Origin: Chara braunii
Taxonomy: Eukaryota > Streptophyta > Charophyceae > Charales > Characeae
Assembly: GCA_003427395.1 (NCBI GenBank)
Contig: BFEA01000314.1
Location: forward strand, 1,554,560 to 1,587,553
DNA: 32,994 nt
Direction of reading: 5' to 3'
The notes below the pieces were generated by a model, which saw nothing but the letters and a program-made list of their open reading frames with translations, made no database searches and was not told the DNA's origin. Shown piece after piece: positions 18,683 through 28,383 of the stretch (its first letter is position 1; each line of letters opens with the position of its first letter). Both the position numbers and the translations under genes were made by a program.

Positions 18683-21050
18683 AAACATCACTAAGATTGG
18701 AGTTACACTCATCCCGGAGGAAGCAATCTCGGTATGTTCCCTGTTCGCGGATGACCTCGCAATCATGGCAGAGGCCATACATCATAATATGGAGAAAATT
18801 CGATGCATGATGGAGAAGTTCACCAAAGTTTCAGACATGTCTGTCAACTGGGGGTCTAAGACATAAGGGTGGTGGATCCACTACCAAGGAGGACGTCCTC
18901 CAGAGATCCCACGCATTGCCTGGAAGCCTTTGGAAACCCCAATAAGAGTCCTAGGGGTATCCATAACTGTAGAAGGACGACCACCAATCAACGATGAATG
19001 GATTAGTTCCCCGGCTCAACACAAACTGAACAGTTGGAGAAACAAATACAAATCCCTCTTCGGTCGAGCCTTAGTCCTCAACAATGTCGTTTTTGCATCA
19101 CTATGGTATAAATCCCTGTTGTGGCCATTAAGTAAAGCGGCTCTGAGAGGTCTTCGGCAAAAGGTAGCAGTTTTTCTATGGAGGGGGGATGGGGAGCAAC
19201 CCAATGTGATTAGCAGGGTGGCCTGAGACTCCATCACCCAACCGAAAGCAGGGGGAGGCTTGGGAATTCTCGACCCAGCCACGCAGGTACAGGCACTACG
19301 AGTCAAATGGATTAAGAAACTCATTTTTGACCTCCAGTGCCCATGGTACGTCTTGGCTCTGGAACACCTGGCTAGGTTGGCCCCAATGACTTCCCATATG
19401 ATTCATCCGCTCACTTGGTTAGAGGACCGCTTTTGGAAAATCCCACGTAAACTCCCATATGGAAGGGATGAGCCAGAGGAAGAGAGGCAATCGCTGGACA
19501 CTTTTTGGCCTTCCCTACTACAAGCCTGGCGCAAACTCCCGCTCCTAGATAGGACCCTGCCCGACCGGTGGGAGGAGGTCTATCGACAACCCCTCTTTGG
19601 CAATAGATGGGTGACAGACACAAGGGGCAGTGTGATGATAAGTTCATCCCCACCCTGAAAGAACTGGGTTAAACACGGGGTACTCAGGGTGGGGGACCTC
19701 TGGGACAATGATAAGCATGATTGGAAGACAGGGGACCAGTTGCGAGCAACCCTATGATATTGCCACCACGTAGAAGATTCATTGGAAAACCTTATTGAAG
19801 CCATTCCACTAGAGTGGTACGGGATCCTCAAACGAGGCCCCACCTTGAGAGAGGGTGACTGGGTGACAACCATAGGGTTCCCGCAGCAGATTGGTTTGGT
19901 ACACATGATTTCGCCCCAAACGGTCCTGACTGAAAACTACATTATCACAAAAACCAACACTCTCCAAGGGAGTAGGGTGCCCTTCGAATGGAGAAGCAGA
20001 ACATCAGTTTATCGAGTGAGAATTATTGAAGAGAAGGGACAGAGGGTGGCTTTTCAACCAGATAAACCAATCCAGGACTTGGCCCTGGACCCGGTGGAAT
20101 GGACCAGGCAGCCCCCCTAAAAGAGGGGCACCCCCAAGCCAAACCCCATTAGCCTACGTCTACTAACAATTAAATTAGCATACAAAATGCTCCGACCTAA
20201 ACGACAGCTGAGAGATGTGAACAACGATAGATGAGCCAGACAATTGAATGTTGATCGCTCCCTCTTGTCACCAATCCAATGGTTCGAGGAACAAAAGCAC
20301 AAGCCCATGAAAATCACCTCCCTACAGTGGCAGATTGCCCACCACTGTCTGCCAACCAATGACTGGCTAACCGATCGAATGAACCTCGAATAAAGAGGTC
20401 TCTTGCTTCCATGGTGTCAGCGCTGCCAGAGCCTCTTCCCCTTCCACAAGAAGGCGAAAACCATTGAACACATTTTTATGCAATGTCCGATTGCTCAATT
20501 CATATGGAGATGGTAGGATCGTATTTGGCGAAAAATGGAACCGGACACCCTCTGGCCCTGGTCATGGCAAGCCATATTGGCTGAACATTAGCCTCTGGGA
20601 GGGACAGCCACATCTTTCATAGAAAACATGTACAGAATCGGAAGGAGGGTGGTGATGTGGGCACTCTGGTGGCAAAGGTGCACCCTGGCCATGGAAAAGA
20701 TACGAGTAGAGGGCGCAGAGATCACAAAACAAATACAGCAGCAAATGCACCTTGAACTCACACGTAGATGGCTAGACACAAAAGCACAGCTAGACCTTTT
20801 TCAACAGACTGGGGACATCAGGAGAAGGATAACGGTATTTTGCATGGATTGGGTAGGGGGGGAAAAAGAAGGTTGGATTGCAAAAGTGGTATGGAGCGGA
20901 GATTACGCAGAAGGGATGGGGGACTTGGAAGAGATGAGAGATTATAGGTTAGAATTCAAAGATTTTACTAATATAGAGACCTCGTTCCCATTACGCCCTC
21001 CCTCGGATTTCCCAGACCCCTTCCCACCCCATGCCCTGTCCCTGCCATAA
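18683..21050 (+). pseudogene. LINE C ORF2, FADD block, thumb, connector and zinc-binding domain
   Basis: 'CSLFADDLAIM' (18737 on) holds the catalytic Asp pair. 'LFGRALVLNNVVFASLWYKS' (thumb) and the connector 'HGVLRVGDLWDNDKHDWKT' follow, with 'RGPTLREGDW' and 'YKMLRPKR' after that. The zinc-binding motif is WCQRC (20412-20426) with EHIFMQC (about 20466-20486). The C-terminus 'GGEKEGWIAKVVW' leads to TAA 21048-21050. At least eight stops interrupt it. Seven can be compared with sister copies and all are consistent with C-to-T or G-to-A transitions. This is the same domain order as plant L1-like ORF2. Confidence 0.85.
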
Positions 21051-21564
21051 ATTTTGTCCTAAAAGCAATATCGATAACCTACCCTCCTCATACCCCTCAC
21101 GACCATCATTCTACTTACACTTCCTCTAGATGCCCGCACGAGGAACTCCCCCTTAGTGCCCCCTGGGGAGGACCTCACTTATTTACCAATGAGTGTCACA
21201 CTCAACAAACGCAGTCAGCGTCATCAGACTGGGTTTGGAGCAAGCAGCCGGTAAACAGTATCAGTCCCCAACTTCCTATCTGGCGCATTCCTTCTGACGG
21301 TGAAGAGATACAAAGGCAACAACAGTTTTGCAAGGTCTATACATGTCTGCTCAGTTAATCCCCTGCTCTGCAGGGCAATCGATGTCGGCAGGCAACAGTA
21401 GTTCTCCACGGCTGCACTTTTGGCTTTCACATGCACATTTGGCTTTTACACAAGCCTGGTCAGTTAATCCCCTGATTCTGCAGGGCAATCAATGCTGGCA
21501 GGTCCCACAACCACTCATAGTCACTGGTTTCATATATTTCCAAACTATTATCTTCTCTGTAAAT
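21051..21564 (+). other. LINE C 3' UTR with a 109-bp-spaced direct repeat
   Basis: Non-coding. A block of about 42 bp beginning TCAGTTAATCCCCTG occurs at 21351 and again at 21460. Each copy holds a small hairpin (CCCTG...CAGGG). Confidence 0.7.
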
Positions 21565-21659
21565 GGGACGCTGGACCCGATTTCCAGCAGGTGACGCTCC
21601 CTACCAATAGATGGAGCCTTTCCTTCGGTGCTAGACTAAGTGTAGTATGCTCTTATCAG
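21565..21659 (+). promoter_or_regulatory. Conserved LINE 3' UTR paired stem-loop (copy C)
   Basis: Stem 1 is GCTGGA (21570-21575) with TCCAGC (21583-21588). Stem 2 is GCTCC (21596-21600) with GGAGC (21613-21617). Third block: ATGCTCTTATCAG (21647-21659). It lies 515 bp after the ORF2 stop. Confidence 0.75.
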
Positions 21660-21697
21660 CAGCACTAGCACTGGAAGGGGTGTTTTCGTTTATAAAA

Positions 21698-22144
21698 NNN
21701 NNNNNNNNNNNNNNNNNNNNNNNNNNNNNNNNNNNNNNNNNNNNNNNNNNNNNNNNNNNNNNNNNNNNNNNNNNNNNNNNNNNNNNNNNNNNNNNNNNNN
21801 NNNNNNNNNNNNNNNNNNNNNNNNNNNNNNNNNNNNNNNNNNNNNNNNNNNNNNNNNNNNNNNNNNNNNNNNNNNNNNNNNNNNNNNNNNNNNNNNNNNN
21901 NNNNNNNNNNNNNNNNNNNNNNNNNNNNNNNNNNNNNNNNNNNNNNNNNNNNNNNNNNNNNNNNNNNNNNNNNNNNNNNNNNNNNNNNNNNNNNNNNNNN
22001 NNNNNNNNNNNNNNNNNNNNNNNNNNNNNNNNNNNNNNNNNNNNNNNNNNNNNNNNNNNNNNNNNNNNNNNNNNNNNNNNNNNNNNNNNNNNNNNNNNNN
22101 NNNNNNNNNNNNNNNNNNNNNNNNNNNNNNNNNNNNNNNNNNNN
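21698..22144. other. Assembly gap (447 N)
   Basis: Unresolved bases just after the 3' end of LINE C. Any ORF spanning them is meaningless. Confidence 1.
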
Positions 22145-22345
22145 TAGCACACCCTTTTTTCTTTTGTTTTTTAAACACCAACGACAACAGCAACTAGACT
22201 ATATTCTTCTCTCAAATTTTTCATCATCTTTCAAATTCTTTCAATTCACCTTCACTACCTACCTACCACTACTCCTAAGGCTTATATTATGCTCCAGACA
22301 CACTTGAACACAAATAAGCTATACTTGTGTTTAAACATTCTTTAA

Positions 22346-22539
22346 AACCTCCAGTACCTTTCTTTGCTATCGAGGCCGAGGCAAAAATTGCCCTGCGCGC
22401 CGAAAAAACAAATGAACCGACGCGGGCCTCATTTTGTCTGGCGCCACTAGCCATTTCGGGTCGGGAGTACCGAACTCTGCCGGCCTCCCGCGTTACCCGG
22501 CGGGAATCTGAAAAATACCTGGGAAAGGTACTGGTGGTT
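22346..22539. mobile_element. TTAA-flanked miniature TIR element (194 bp)
   Basis: Terminal inverted repeats AACCTCCAGTACCTTTC (22346-22362) and, inward from 22539, AACCACCAGTACCTTTC, with one mismatch in 17. TTAA flanks both ends (22342-22345 and 22540-22543). Termini match those of the foldback element at 8399-9421 (ACCACCAGTACCT). The interior is GC-richer than its flanks and has no transposase. Confidence 0.75.
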
Positions 22540-22543
22540 TTAA

Positions 22544-23116
22544 CAACCACATCAACAAAAACAGGGTCCGCGTCGCATTTAGCTAAGTCACTATTTTTCT
22601 CCTATTTCTTGACTCTAGAGAAATCCCATGCTAGACAACTGGCTTGGGTGGAAAGGAGGCAGGGGCGGGATTTTTGAGGAGGGGTAGGGGGAGGACAAGG
22701 ATAGTTTAGTAGGGGAGGAGGAAAAATTATGCAATTGGTAGGGTAGCATAGAGGCCAATAACACACTGAAAGGCAAGAGGTGGGCCTGCAATGTTAGACC
22801 GAGAGACCCATCTAATGGCCCTGGCCCTCTCTCTGACATTTCTCCTGAAGATCACCTTTGATGGGATCTGAAAAAACAGTACAGATTCCATATGCTAAGG
22901 AAAAAAATGAAAGGAAAAGCAAGGAAGGAACACATTAGTATGCACCTAGCACCAACAATCACAAACGCAGTGGACCGACTAAGTGGATTATAGGACAGGT
23001 ACAGGTAAAAAACAAAACTATAACACTCCTCTGTTTTCTTTTTTTTATATAAGAAATAAGTTTAAATAACACTCCTAGATTTTTATTTATTTATTTATTT
23101 TTAAACAAACTTCAGC
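22544..23116. other. Unassigned stretch, purine-rich then AT-rich
   Basis: G/A-rich at 22650-22730, T/A-rich at 23030-23110 with a short (TTTA)n. No gene recognised. Confidence 0.4.
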
Positions 23117-23445
23117 GTGGGAAAGGTGATAAGAGCAGCCTTGTTAAGTAACTCTAGATCTGATATAGGAAATGACCTTTTGTGGGGTTCATCTTCTGAA
23201 GGTGTGGAGAACATACACCCGAAGGGATTATTAGGAAATACTGTGACGGTCGTTATTTGGCAATCAGCAAATCACGGATCCAAAAAAAACGTCAAGTATT
23301 CCCTAGTCAGTTGTTTCCTTGGAGTAGCTGGTTCAAAGGTTGGGTCAAAAATGAGGTGTTGAGGGTCAGGCACTTGTGGGACTAGGAAAGAAATGATTGG
23401 AAGACGGTACCCCAACTTCGGGACTCCCTCCGAGGAGACGATTTG
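23117..23445 (+). mobile_element. LINE fragment D (connector region)
   Basis: Frame pieces 'VENIHPKGLLGN' and 'GWVKNEVLRVRHLWD*ERNDWKTVPQLRDSLR' match the connector between RT and zinc-binding domains of LINE A ('WVKNGVLRVGHLWDQERNDW'). The nucleotide match to LINE A over 23338-23440 is close. Broken by a stop and by frame changes. It abuts the minus-strand LINE E. Confidence 0.75.
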
Positions 23446-23459
23446 TGAAGGCCTTACTT

Positions 23460-24000
23460 ATAAGGCAGAGGTAGAAGCATGATAGGGTGATAATTACGTG
23501 CATTCGCCTTGTCCCCTTTCTTGTAGATGAGATTGGTGACTCCCTAGTTAAGGAGACCCTTGAAGGAGGCCTCATGGGGAATGACGTTAATATATTTCAT
23601 TAGACTATTCTCAAATACAGGCCAAAATTATAACAAGAATTCATTTGGAAAATAATATAAGCCCGAAGTTCTTTCATCATTCATTTCCTTGAATACGCTG
23701 AGCAACTCATCTTTGCTTAGTGGAACTTCTAGTTGCATTCTTTGAGTATCGAAAAACATGGTTGGAAAGTATTGTAGCATGGTAGCCTTCGCAATGGATA
23801 GTTAGTCTAGCCCTCACTGTGACGATTGAGATTCATAAAGCTTCGTAATATTGGGCAGCTTTGTCGATGACGGTGTAAGTATTAGAAGTATAAGGGGTGG
23901 TAGGGTTAAAGAGATGTTTCAGGGAGACTACCAATTTTTGTCCAACCCTTACTTTGACTCGTCTGAAGAAAGACTTCACCATTGTGTTATTTGTCTCATG
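23460..24000 (-). pseudogene. LINE E reverse transcriptase, N-terminal blocks
   Basis: 'SKDELLSVFKEMNDERTSGLYYFPNEF' corresponds to the block that reads '..[12 protein letters not shown]' in LINE C. 'NLIYKKGDKANARNYHPIMLLPL' corresponds to '[23 protein letters not shown]'. Stops and frame changes interrupt both. No catalytic Asp block is present. Confidence 0.75.
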
Positions 24001-24329
24001 TCGACGTATACACGTTTGTATTATTCACGCTTCTATCTAACTGTCTTAATAGGATTGCAAATGATCCCTCGCTTGCTGAAGATGATTGAAAGTTTCCTCA
24101 TCTAGGGGATCTTCTCGAAGTTTTTTTATCACAATCTTTAAAATTTTTTAGTAGTTTGTCCCATTATGGTTCTACGTTCAATGACATGATTGATGGAAAA
24201 TGTATGGGTTCGACCTCTTAGCTGTGCTAAAAAGTTGTTGAACCAGTCAACAATTGCGAGAGAGTCACAATATTACACAGGCCAATAATCCCATAGAGAT
24301 TTTATTAGTGATCTAAGTGTCGGGAGATT

Positions 24330-24960
24330 TAGCACCGAGGTGTTAAATTTGTAAAAGTTAGTTCAGGGACCCTTTTTTATTTGAGGTAGAAAATTCAGAT
24401 GTAGAACTAGAGCCTCACGATCGAAATATTTAGAAGGATTGACGGGCATGATATCGGATACAGAGAGGATCCCAATCAAATCCTTAGAGATGAGGCAGAG
24501 GTCAATTATGAAGTTGAATCGCCCTCCTCCCCCTTTCGACCTGACACATGTATATGCGTGTTTCGAAGGGTGTAAGATCTTGTACACATCTTTTAGAGTC
24601 AAGGTTACCACGAGTCTTTCCAACATATCCGTATTCGGGCCTGAAGGTATTAGATAGCTCTCAGAGAAGAAGAGGAACGCATATCAAGAACGGGATCCAG
24701 AGTGATATTAAGGTCTCTTATAATAATCATGGGAAGGTCTCTGGGTAGTTAGAAGTAGAGAATATGGAGGAATTGCACCCTCCATATAGGGTCGTTTGGG
24801 CCATACACACATAGAATGACAAGTTCATGATCCCCTACCTTGGCGTTGACATACACTTATCTCCCTTCCTGACGATCATACTCAGAGAGATTAGGGTTAG
24901 ACGTTAGGAGGGGAGATCCAAATAGCAACCCCTGTGGACGTTGTAGCTCTCACTGAAGCC
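24330..24960 (-). pseudogene. LINE E endonuclease, C-terminal part
   Basis: An 87-codon open stretch (24363-24626) includes 'LKDVYKILHPSKHAYTCVRSKG' and 'FNFIIDLCLISKDL', the last endonuclease motifs. Upstream, 'ELVILCVYGPNDPIWRVQFL' and the damaged GDFN block can be read in other frames. The expected SDH is DRE here. Confidence 0.75.
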
Positions 24961-25018
24961 GATAAATATATAAATATAAATATATAAATATAAATATATA
25001 AATATATATATATATATA
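24961..25018. repeat. TA-rich microsatellite
   Basis: AAATATAAATATAT-type repeat ending in (TA)n at the border of the TIR element. Confidence 0.95.
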
Positions 25019-25797
25019 CAAGGTTACCTGACTGAACGTTCGGGGGCCCCTGAGCTAGCCCCTAAACATTCGGGCGTTCGGGGTCCCGTTTGGGGCCCGA
25101 ACACCTCCAGGTGCGGCCCCCGCCAAAAAATATTTCGGGGCCTAACAATAAGTTTTGTTTTCTGAATTTTGTTTTTTGAGATCTCTATGATGTAACCTAC
25201 ACGCCTATAAATTTCGAAGCCATTCTGCTAAGCCAAAAAAACATTAAAAATCGTCAAAGATGGGGGTGTCAAAACGTGCTCGCCCACTCACTATTTTGTT
25301 TTTTTTTCACTTTTAACTTTTTGTTTTCACTTTATTTTGGAGCCTAAACAATTTTATTATTTTTTGATAATTTTTTAATGAGTTATTGATTATGTAAACT
25401 ACATATCTGTAAATTTTCAGGGCATTTGTCAATGCCAAAAAATAATAAAAAATCAGCAAAGATGGCGGTGTCGAAAAGGTGCTGGCACACTCACTCATTT
25501 TAATTCTCTTTTTATTTTTTCTTATTTTTTATCATAGTGTTTATTTTCTGTATTGGATTTTTAATTCAAACTCGGTAAAGAATTTTGATGTAGTTCTCAG
25601 GCAAATGTTGTTTAGTTTATTTGTCTCCATAACATAGTTTGTTTTCGAAATTTTTTGAAAACTTTGTTGTTGTTGTTGTTGTTGTTGTTTTTTGGGTCCG
25701 CGTTCGGCCCGAACGGCCGAGCGCCTCCCGAAGGGGTCCCGTACGTTCGGGCGTTCGGGTTCGGGCGTTCGGCCCGTCCCGAACGCCAGTAACCCTG
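25019..25797. mobile_element. hAT-like TIR element (779 bp), non-autonomous, nested in LINE E
   Basis: Left end CAAGGTTACCTG (25019 on); the right end read inward is CAGGGTTACTGG (from 25797). GC-rich sub-terminal 'GTTCGGG' repeats lie inside both ends. TATATATA is at both borders, but in a TA repeat that proves nothing. The interior is AT-rich with a diverged internal duplication (about 25180-25292 and 25378-25495, offset near 200) containing 'AAAGATGG.GGTGTC'. Its last 100 bp (25565-25690) resemble 15695-15800 of the element in LINE C. No ORF. Confidence 0.7.
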
Positions 25798-25821
25798 TAT
25801 ATATATATATATATGTATATT

Positions 25822-25854
<33 letters not shown>
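25798..25854. repeat. (TA)n microsatellite between two TIR elements
   Basis: TA dinucleotides with two TG interruptions. Confidence 0.95.
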
Positions 25855-25856
<2 letters not shown>

Positions 25857-25895
25857 TCAAATAGAACTGCCCGGTAAACCGTAGGCAGAGAGGGA

Positions 25896-25938
<43 letters not shown>

Positions 25939-26009
25939 CACAGCCCCTCGTTTGTTATCCTCTTCTCTCTCTCTGCCTAGGGTTTTACCGGGCAGTTCTG
26001 ATTGTGACG
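25855..26009. mobile_element. Small foldback element with about 45-bp inverted ends and a (TA)n core
   Basis: Arms 25855-25898 and 25964-26009 pair over about 40 positions, with AGAACTGCCCGGTAAA and GGCAGAGAG shared exactly. The core is (TA)n (25898-25935) plus about 28 bp of other sequence. TA repeats lie on both sides, so a TA target duplication (mariner-like) is possible but cannot be shown. Confidence 0.7.
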
Positions 26010-26019
26010 ATATATATAT

Positions 26020-26200
26020 AGTCACACCCATCTTTCCTTTGCTTTATGCAGGGGGGAATATGATAGGTATGTTTCCTGTACGCAAATGGCATCCGACCAT
26101 TTACCAGTATTGTCTTCTCTAAACATTCTCGAAATGGCATCTTTGTTGGCTAGAGAAGCTTTGGCAAGACTGTTGAGATTTAGGGATCTCACATCCAGGT
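26020..26200 (-). pseudogene. LINE E endonuclease, N-terminal part
   Basis: One minus frame is open from about 26195 to 26045: 'LDVRSLNLNSLA', then 'DAISRMFREDN' and 'WSDAICVQETYL'. It aligns with 'LDIRSINVNGLA' and 'WPDVICVQETHL' of LINE C. The catalytic Glu of QET is kept. The plus-strand ORF across this interval is a shadow. Confidence 0.8.
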
Positions 26201-28355
26201 CACGTATAACGAACGTTTTCTTCCACTATGAGACCCTCTTTAGTGGTGGAGATATCATGGGATCGGGCAAGGGTTGTTATGGGGGAGGCAGTGGGGGTGG
26301 AATATACTGAATACAAGTCATATTTGCCCTTTAGAGAATCAAATGTCACAGGGAGTCTTATTCTTATGAGGATAACAAGGCATGGGTTTGCATTCTCTCG
26401 ATGTGCAGAAATTCTTATACAAAATCGTCATCGGAGTCAGAGAGAAGGTTGTGTTATTGTTGGGCGTAGTCACTACTTGACTTGTTTTTGCCGTCCGGTA
26501 GAAGATCAATGACATGGGGTCTTGTATGGTGGGACTCTCTTTGAAAAGAGGTAGTATCAAAACTCATTTGTAACAGGGCGAGGGAAATTACATTCATCAC
26601 GTGTGAGGTAACTTAAATTAATTATCCATTGTGTAAATCCCCATGAATGACTAGTTTTATTTCTTGCACAAGGATCGAGGGTCATAATTGATCGTCATCT
26701 GTCTGTAAGCCCTTAATACCAGCATCATTGCATATTTGAGTCATTTGACTTGTGTTGCTGTAGCCTTCTCACCGCTTGCTCAACTCTTATAATAATATTG
26801 TAATGGTTGACATAATAATGCACTTAAACCACTTTTCTCCAGTCAATGTCCAATATAGACTCATATTCGTTTACTGTTTGCTTTACCTGCTTTTTCGCAA
26901 GGATCCACCTCCAAATTTTCTCCCGATGCAATGGTGGGATACGTTCGCATATTGGTTCCCTTGGGGTGAGAGGGTTTTAAAGAATCCAGTCTGTGAGATG
27001 TTTTTTAAATGCGCTCTTACTTTTTTTATCTCGAATGAGTAGATTTTGTCACTGAAATTACATTGCTTAGGGCTCCCCATTTGCGTTTTCTTGTATCTGC
27101 ATATTGTTTGGTGCATTGGAGGTAGCATTTTATAATTGCTTCACTAATATGTCTGAATCATTTCGTGATCAAATGTGGGGTACATGCGATGGTAACACGG
27201 TTGTAAATATTGCAGCTAACTTAGGGTCCAAGGTAGTTACTCTATTTCTACTTGTAGTTGTGTGAGCATTTGAAGATCTTGTGTTGGGTGAAATTCTAAT
27301 GATGGAGAACTATAGGTGTATCGTTGAGCATCCGCATGGTAAGAGTGATAAGCAAGTTGACTATTCACTGCCACTTGTTGTTGTTGTTATTGGTGTTGTT
27401 GTTGTTTCCAAATTTCGTAATTGATGAACAAGTAAAGGAATTGACGAGTATCGGTTTTGCTCCTGTTGAGAATCATGGGGGCCAGTAGGGTGTAAGATTG
27501 GTAAGGAGGGGGATAGTTGAGGTGTGTATCCCCCAGAGAAACCATTATTTGGTAGAGTAAGGTCTAGGAGGGAAGTGTGGAAGGTAAGGGTTTACTTTTG
27601 TTACATCATGACTCTTGTCCACGTTCTGTCGGGGTCATGATGTGGAACATAGTAGGTTGTTCCTCTGTAAGACAGGCCATTTGGTGTTGTGGAATATGGT
27701 TCAGACAGGGGTTAATCTCATTGCTCTATGTTTATCTGATAATTTTTTGAGTCAAATAGGAACATCAGAACTTTCTGCCTCTATACTTCAGTTTCGGCCA
27801 TCAATTTCTCCCCACTTGTAAGATAGGCAATAATTGCAAGTACAATACAGATATAACCTTGACTTTTATGCCTCTTCACCTGAAGCCATACGCGAACTTA
27901 ACATGAGGTGCTAGCAGTGTTGAGCTAAATTCCCCTATCCACTATTTACCAATCACGCTAATCCCTTCCAATGTAATGATTTTTGTTCCACTGCATTGTC
28001 TGAGTTAATAAACAAAGTCTCCTGATAATTTTCATAAAAGTCGTAATTTTACTTCTTGGGGTCCATCTTCCTACACGTTCTTTCACGTGCCAAGTAATTT
28101 TATCTACCAGAGTTAACTTATGATAAGCAGCCCAACGCTGTAAAAACCGGTTGGTTCCTTTCGAGTGTGAGCCCATCAACCCAACCTTTCATTCTCAGTC
28201 CTTTTGCACTCCTTACCTAAGAGCATCCCAAACCTTCACCTTCAGGGGTTATGAAGCAACAATTTCTTTCTGTTACAATGAGCTCCAACAATTATTGACC
28301 ATGGAGATGAGATTAGGGCCCTCATTTTTTTAACTATTGTTAGACTATTGTTGGC
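26201..28355. other. Unassigned AT-rich stretch
   Basis: About 2.1 kb. By position, the part next to LINE E (26201-27130) could hold its ORF1 on the minus strand, but I see no convincing match to the ORF1 of LINE C. Short ORFs at 26339-26560 (-), 26776-27042 (+), 26883-27128 (-) and 27958-28179 (-) show no motif. Confidence 0.35.
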
Positions 28356-28358
28356 TAA

Positions 28359-28383
28359 TGAATTTTTTTTTTTTTTTTTTTTA
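28359..28383 (-). repeat. Poly(T) run, possible minus-strand retroposon tail
   Basis: About 22 T followed by AAAGGCCC. The SINE tail at 12233 is similarly followed by GAAAGGC. A minus-strand retroposon to its right is possible, but its other end is not visible. Confidence 0.4.

Larger units (their letters stand above)
14290..21697 (+). mobile_element. LINE C, near-complete L1-like retrotransposon (interrupted)
   Basis: The reference copy in this window. Order: 5' flank, ORF1 (14782 on), a TIR element inserted in ORF1 (15597-15875), the end of ORF1 (15980), apurinic endonuclease (16161-16745), a mitochondrial atp1 insert (16740-17110), the rest of the endonuclease and RT (17111-18682), frameshifted thumb, connector and zinc-binding region (18683-21050), and a 3' UTR with paired stem-loops (21565-21659). 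The 5' border is a guess. The 3' end runs into the assembly gap. Stops and frameshifts show it is inactive. Confidence 0.85.
23446..26200 (-). mobile_element. LINE E, second L1-like family, minus strand, interrupted
   Basis: Reading down the minus strand from about 26190, 'LDVRSLNLNSLA' and 'WSDAICVQETYL' begin an endonuclease. TIR elements and TA repeats then interrupt it (about 24961-26019). It resumes with 'TGVAIWISP', 'VILCVYGPNDP', a degraded GDFN block ('IIIRDLNITLDPVLDM'), 'RFNFIIDLCLIS' and 'DREALVLHLNFL'. A linker and RT blocks follow (about 23780-23470: 'LYYFPNEFLL', 'KKGDKANARNYHPIMLL'). The copy ends before the DFEKAYD block. It is more AT-rich than LINE C and diverged from it. 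Confidence 0.8.

Noticed and set aside
18683-21050. Alternative genetic code or stop-codon readthrough in LINE C
   Set aside because: All three stop codons appear, at positions where sister copies have Trp, Gln or Arg, and frameshifts are also present; decay explains this better.
21631-22193. ORFs through the N gap
   Set aside because: They consist of undetermined residues.
26086-26310. 74-codon plus ORF
   Set aside because: It is the opposite-strand shadow of the LINE E endonuclease start.
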